Shown here piece after piece: positions 6,677 to 8,180 of a stretch of DNA of 8,180 nucleotides. Under the pieces are notes generated by a model. That model saw only the letters and a list, made by a program, of their open reading frames with translations. It searched no databases and was not told the origin of the DNA. Position numbers and translations under genes: made by a program. The stretch comes from Chlorobiota bacterium (lineage in GTDB: Bacteria > Bacteroidota > Bacteroidia > Bacteroidales > JAADGE01). Every line of letters starts with the position of its first letter. Position 1 is the first letter of the stretch. The stretch spans positions 1 to 8,180 of the forward strand of contig JAADEE010000083.1 of the NCBI GenBank assembly GCA_013153575.1, given 5' to 3'.

Positions 6677-7378
6677 TTAGTTGTAATTTACAATTTTGTT
6701 TATAAATTCATTTTTATAACTTTCACCAACGGAAAGCTCTGTTTCTCCAATAAAAACTCTATTTTTTTGTATTGATTTAATTTTGTCTATTGAAATAATA
6801 TAAGACCTATGTATTCTAATAAAGTCATTTTGAGGTAATTTCTCAAAAAAAGCTTTTAAACTTTGTAACGAAAGTATTTTTTCACCATTTGTTAGGTGTA
6901 TTTTAATGTAATCGCTTAATCCTTCAATAAAAAGAATATCTTTAAAATTTACTTTTATATTTTTATATTCAGATTTTACAAAAATAAAATTATTACTAAT
7001 TTGTTTTTTATTTTTTAGTTTATGTAATTCGTAGGCTTTGTTTACAGCTTTTAAAAATCGTTCAAATGTGAATGGTTTTACCAAATAATCAACTGCATCA
7101 AGCTCAAAACCTTCAACTGCATAGTTTGAATATGCTGTTGTGAAAATTACAGGTGGAATGTTTTTTATGCTTTTTGCAAGTTGCACACCTGTAATTCCCG
7201 GCATTTGAATATCTAAAAATATTAAATCAATATTTTCTTTCTGAATAATTTCAATTGCATCAGTAGCTCTGTAACATTTCTTTATTAAGTTTAAGAAATC
7301 TATTTTTTTAATATAATCTTCAATTATATCAAGTGCCAAAGGCTCGTCATCAATTGCTATGCAGTTTAATTTAGCCAC
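6677..7378 (-). CDS. LytTR-family response regulator (LytR/AlgR type)
   Basis: This 233-residue, two-domain transcription regulator is intact. The receiver domain (about 3-120) has the acidic pair D10-D11, the phospho-acceptor D56 in FLDIQMPG, the conserved T81 in FTTAY and K101 in VKPF. The LytTR DNA-binding domain (about 130-232) shows the usual DILFIEGLSDYIKIHLTNGE segment, the LKAFFEKLP stretch and FIRIHRSYIISIDKI. This fold binds DNA through beta strands and loops, typically at paired direct repeats. The start is GTG at 7376-7378, one base after the TAA of the kinase gene, and the next methionine in the frame is within the receiver core, so GTG is well supported and translation is probably coupled to the kinase. 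Its partner is the kinase upstream. The efflux operon following it is the most likely target, which is inference from position. Autoregulation is also possible. Confidence 0.95.
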   Translation of the reverse strand: MAKLNCIAIDDEPLALDIIEDYIKKIDFLNLIKKCYRATDAIEIIQKENIDLIFLDIQMPGITGVQLAKSIKNIPPVIFTTAYSNYAVEGFELDAVDYLVKPFTFERFLKAVNKAYELHKLKNKKQISNNFIFVKSEYKNIKVNFKDILFIEGLSDYIKIHLTNGEKILSLQSLKAFFEKLPQNDFIRIHRSYIISIDKIKSIQKNRVFIGETELSVGESYKNEFINKIVNYN

Positions 7379-7379
7379 T

Positions 7380-8180
7380 TTATTTAAATTTTATTTTTAG
7401 TGAAGAAATAAATAAATCATCTTCAATTTTTATAATAAATTTATGTTTTTCAGGATATAATAATTCAAGTCTTTTTCTTAAATTGTCAAGTCCTATACCA
7501 TTTACATCATCTTTTTCTGTAACAGCTTTCATGTCAATATTATTTTCAACCATAAAGTACAACTCATTATTTTTAATTTTTAAGAGTATATCAATTTTAG
7601 CATTGTCAGAAAAAATATCACCATGTTTAAATGCATTTTCAACAAAAGGAATTAATAGCATAGGTTCTATTTGCATATTTTCGCTATTGCCTTCAATATT
7701 AAAAATAACTTTTGATTTGTCGGGCATTCTTAATTTTTGCAATTCAATATAATCGGCTAAATAATTAATTTCGTTTTGCAAATCAACCTTATTCTTTTTT
7801 GCATCATAAAGCATATATCGCATTAAATGCGAAAGTTTCATAATTGCATCAGCCGTATATTCCGATTTTCTATTTGCCAAAGAATAAATATTATTTAATG
7901 TGTTGAACAAAAAATGAGGGTTTACTTGCGATTTTAAAAATGAAAGTTCAGAATTAAGTTTCTCATTTTTAATTATATTTTTTTGTTTTTCATTCTCGTA
8001 CCAGTTTTGAGTAACTTTAATACTTGTGCTAATTCCTAATAAAAAAATTGAAGTATAAACAATTTTACCGGTTAAATGATTTTTTTGCATATCTTCAACA
8101 AAATCAGCAGGTAAAAAATAATGAGCTATTAAATTATTTGAGTAAACTATAAATGCAATACTTAAAATTAAAGCTGTAAC
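7380..8180 (-). CDS. LytS/YehU-type sensor histidine kinase (5' truncated by the window)
   Basis: The frame stays open to the window edge, leaving 266 C-terminal residues; the methionine at 8088-8090 is internal, since in-frame hydrophobic sequence continues before it. Two membrane segments are visible (fragment residues about 1-20 and 36-53), then a charged linker helix, then the His_kinase domain with NPHFLFNTLNNIYSLA; the phospho-acceptor histidine codon is at 7914-7916. The ATP-binding part has the N-box PFVENAFKHG (fragment 178-187) and a G-box-like NGIGLDNLRKRLELLYP (227-243). This is the family that phosphorylates LytTR regulators. It senses something at or in the membrane; the sensory part is mostly outside the window and may consist only of transmembrane helices. 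It lies one base from the regulator gene and forms a two-component operon with it. Confidence 0.93.
   Translation of the reverse strand, partial: VTALILSIAFIVYSNNLIAHYFLPADFVEDMQKNHLTGKIVYTSIFLLGISTSIKVTQNWYENEKQKNIIKNEKLNSELSFLKSQVNPHFLFNTLNNIYSLANRKSEYTADAIMKLSHLMRYMLYDAKKNKVDLQNEINYLADYIELQKLRMPDKSKVIFNIEGNSENMQIEPMLLIPFVENAFKHGDIFSDNAKIDILLKIKNNELYFMVENNIDMKAVTEKDDVNGIGLDNLRKRLELLYPEKHKFIIKIEDDLFISSLKIKFK

Noticed and set aside
6621..6681. Two LytTR-like half-sites around GTT at 6625-6627 and 6676-6678.
   Set aside because: Each mismatches the consensus and they are 51 bp apart, not the roughly two-turn direct repeat expected; the first overlaps the -7 box.
6359..6775. A 138-codon + strand frame over the adaptor start and regulator end.
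   Set aside because: It is antisense to two conserved genes and to the candidate promoter; its hydrophobicity comes from reading AT-rich sequence backward.

Overview
The window comes from a very AT-rich genome, most probably a member of the Bacteroidota. The signs are consistent. The genes start without a recognisable Shine-Dalgarno sequence and have A-rich leaders instead. One spacer carries a TAnnTTTG-type -7 box. The sensor/regulator pair is of the LytS/LytTR type, a free-standing four-helix bundle (23S rRNA intervening-sequence, IVS) gene is present, and the acyltransferase tail looks like the Bacteroidota form. I cannot name a genus.

Layout. On the + strand at the left edge lies the last 121 codons of a gene resembling a Bacteroidota phospholipid/lipid acyltransferase. 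It ends 13 bp from the end of a convergent block that fills the rest of the window on the - strand. In transcription order (right to left) that block holds: a 5'-truncated LytS/YehU-type membrane histidine kinase; a LytTR response regulator 1 bp later with a GTG start; a 97-bp spacer with a candidate promoter; a periplasmic adaptor (membrane fusion protein); a small four-helix bundle (S23/IVS) gene with a GTG start; a full-length RND inner-membrane pump; and a TolC-type outer-membrane factor. No gene-free stretch exceeds 100 bp.

How they work together. Adaptor, pump and outer-membrane factor make a complete tripartite efflux system spanning the envelope. The adjacent kinase and regulator are its probable, but unproven, control pair. 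No substrate can be read from the sequence.

Most unusual structure. The three spacers that follow the adaptor, four-helix and pump genes are almost the same length (76, 75 and 71 bp), and each holds elements of one 8-bp repeat family. The right-hand spacer has six exact-length units of TTTAA(C/T)(C/A)(A/G). The left-hand spacer of the four-helix gene has six more degenerate units in the opposite orientation, so the gene sits between inverted octamer tracts like a cassette inserted into the efflux operon. The third spacer carries a perfect 19-bp inverted repeat made of the same kind of octamers.
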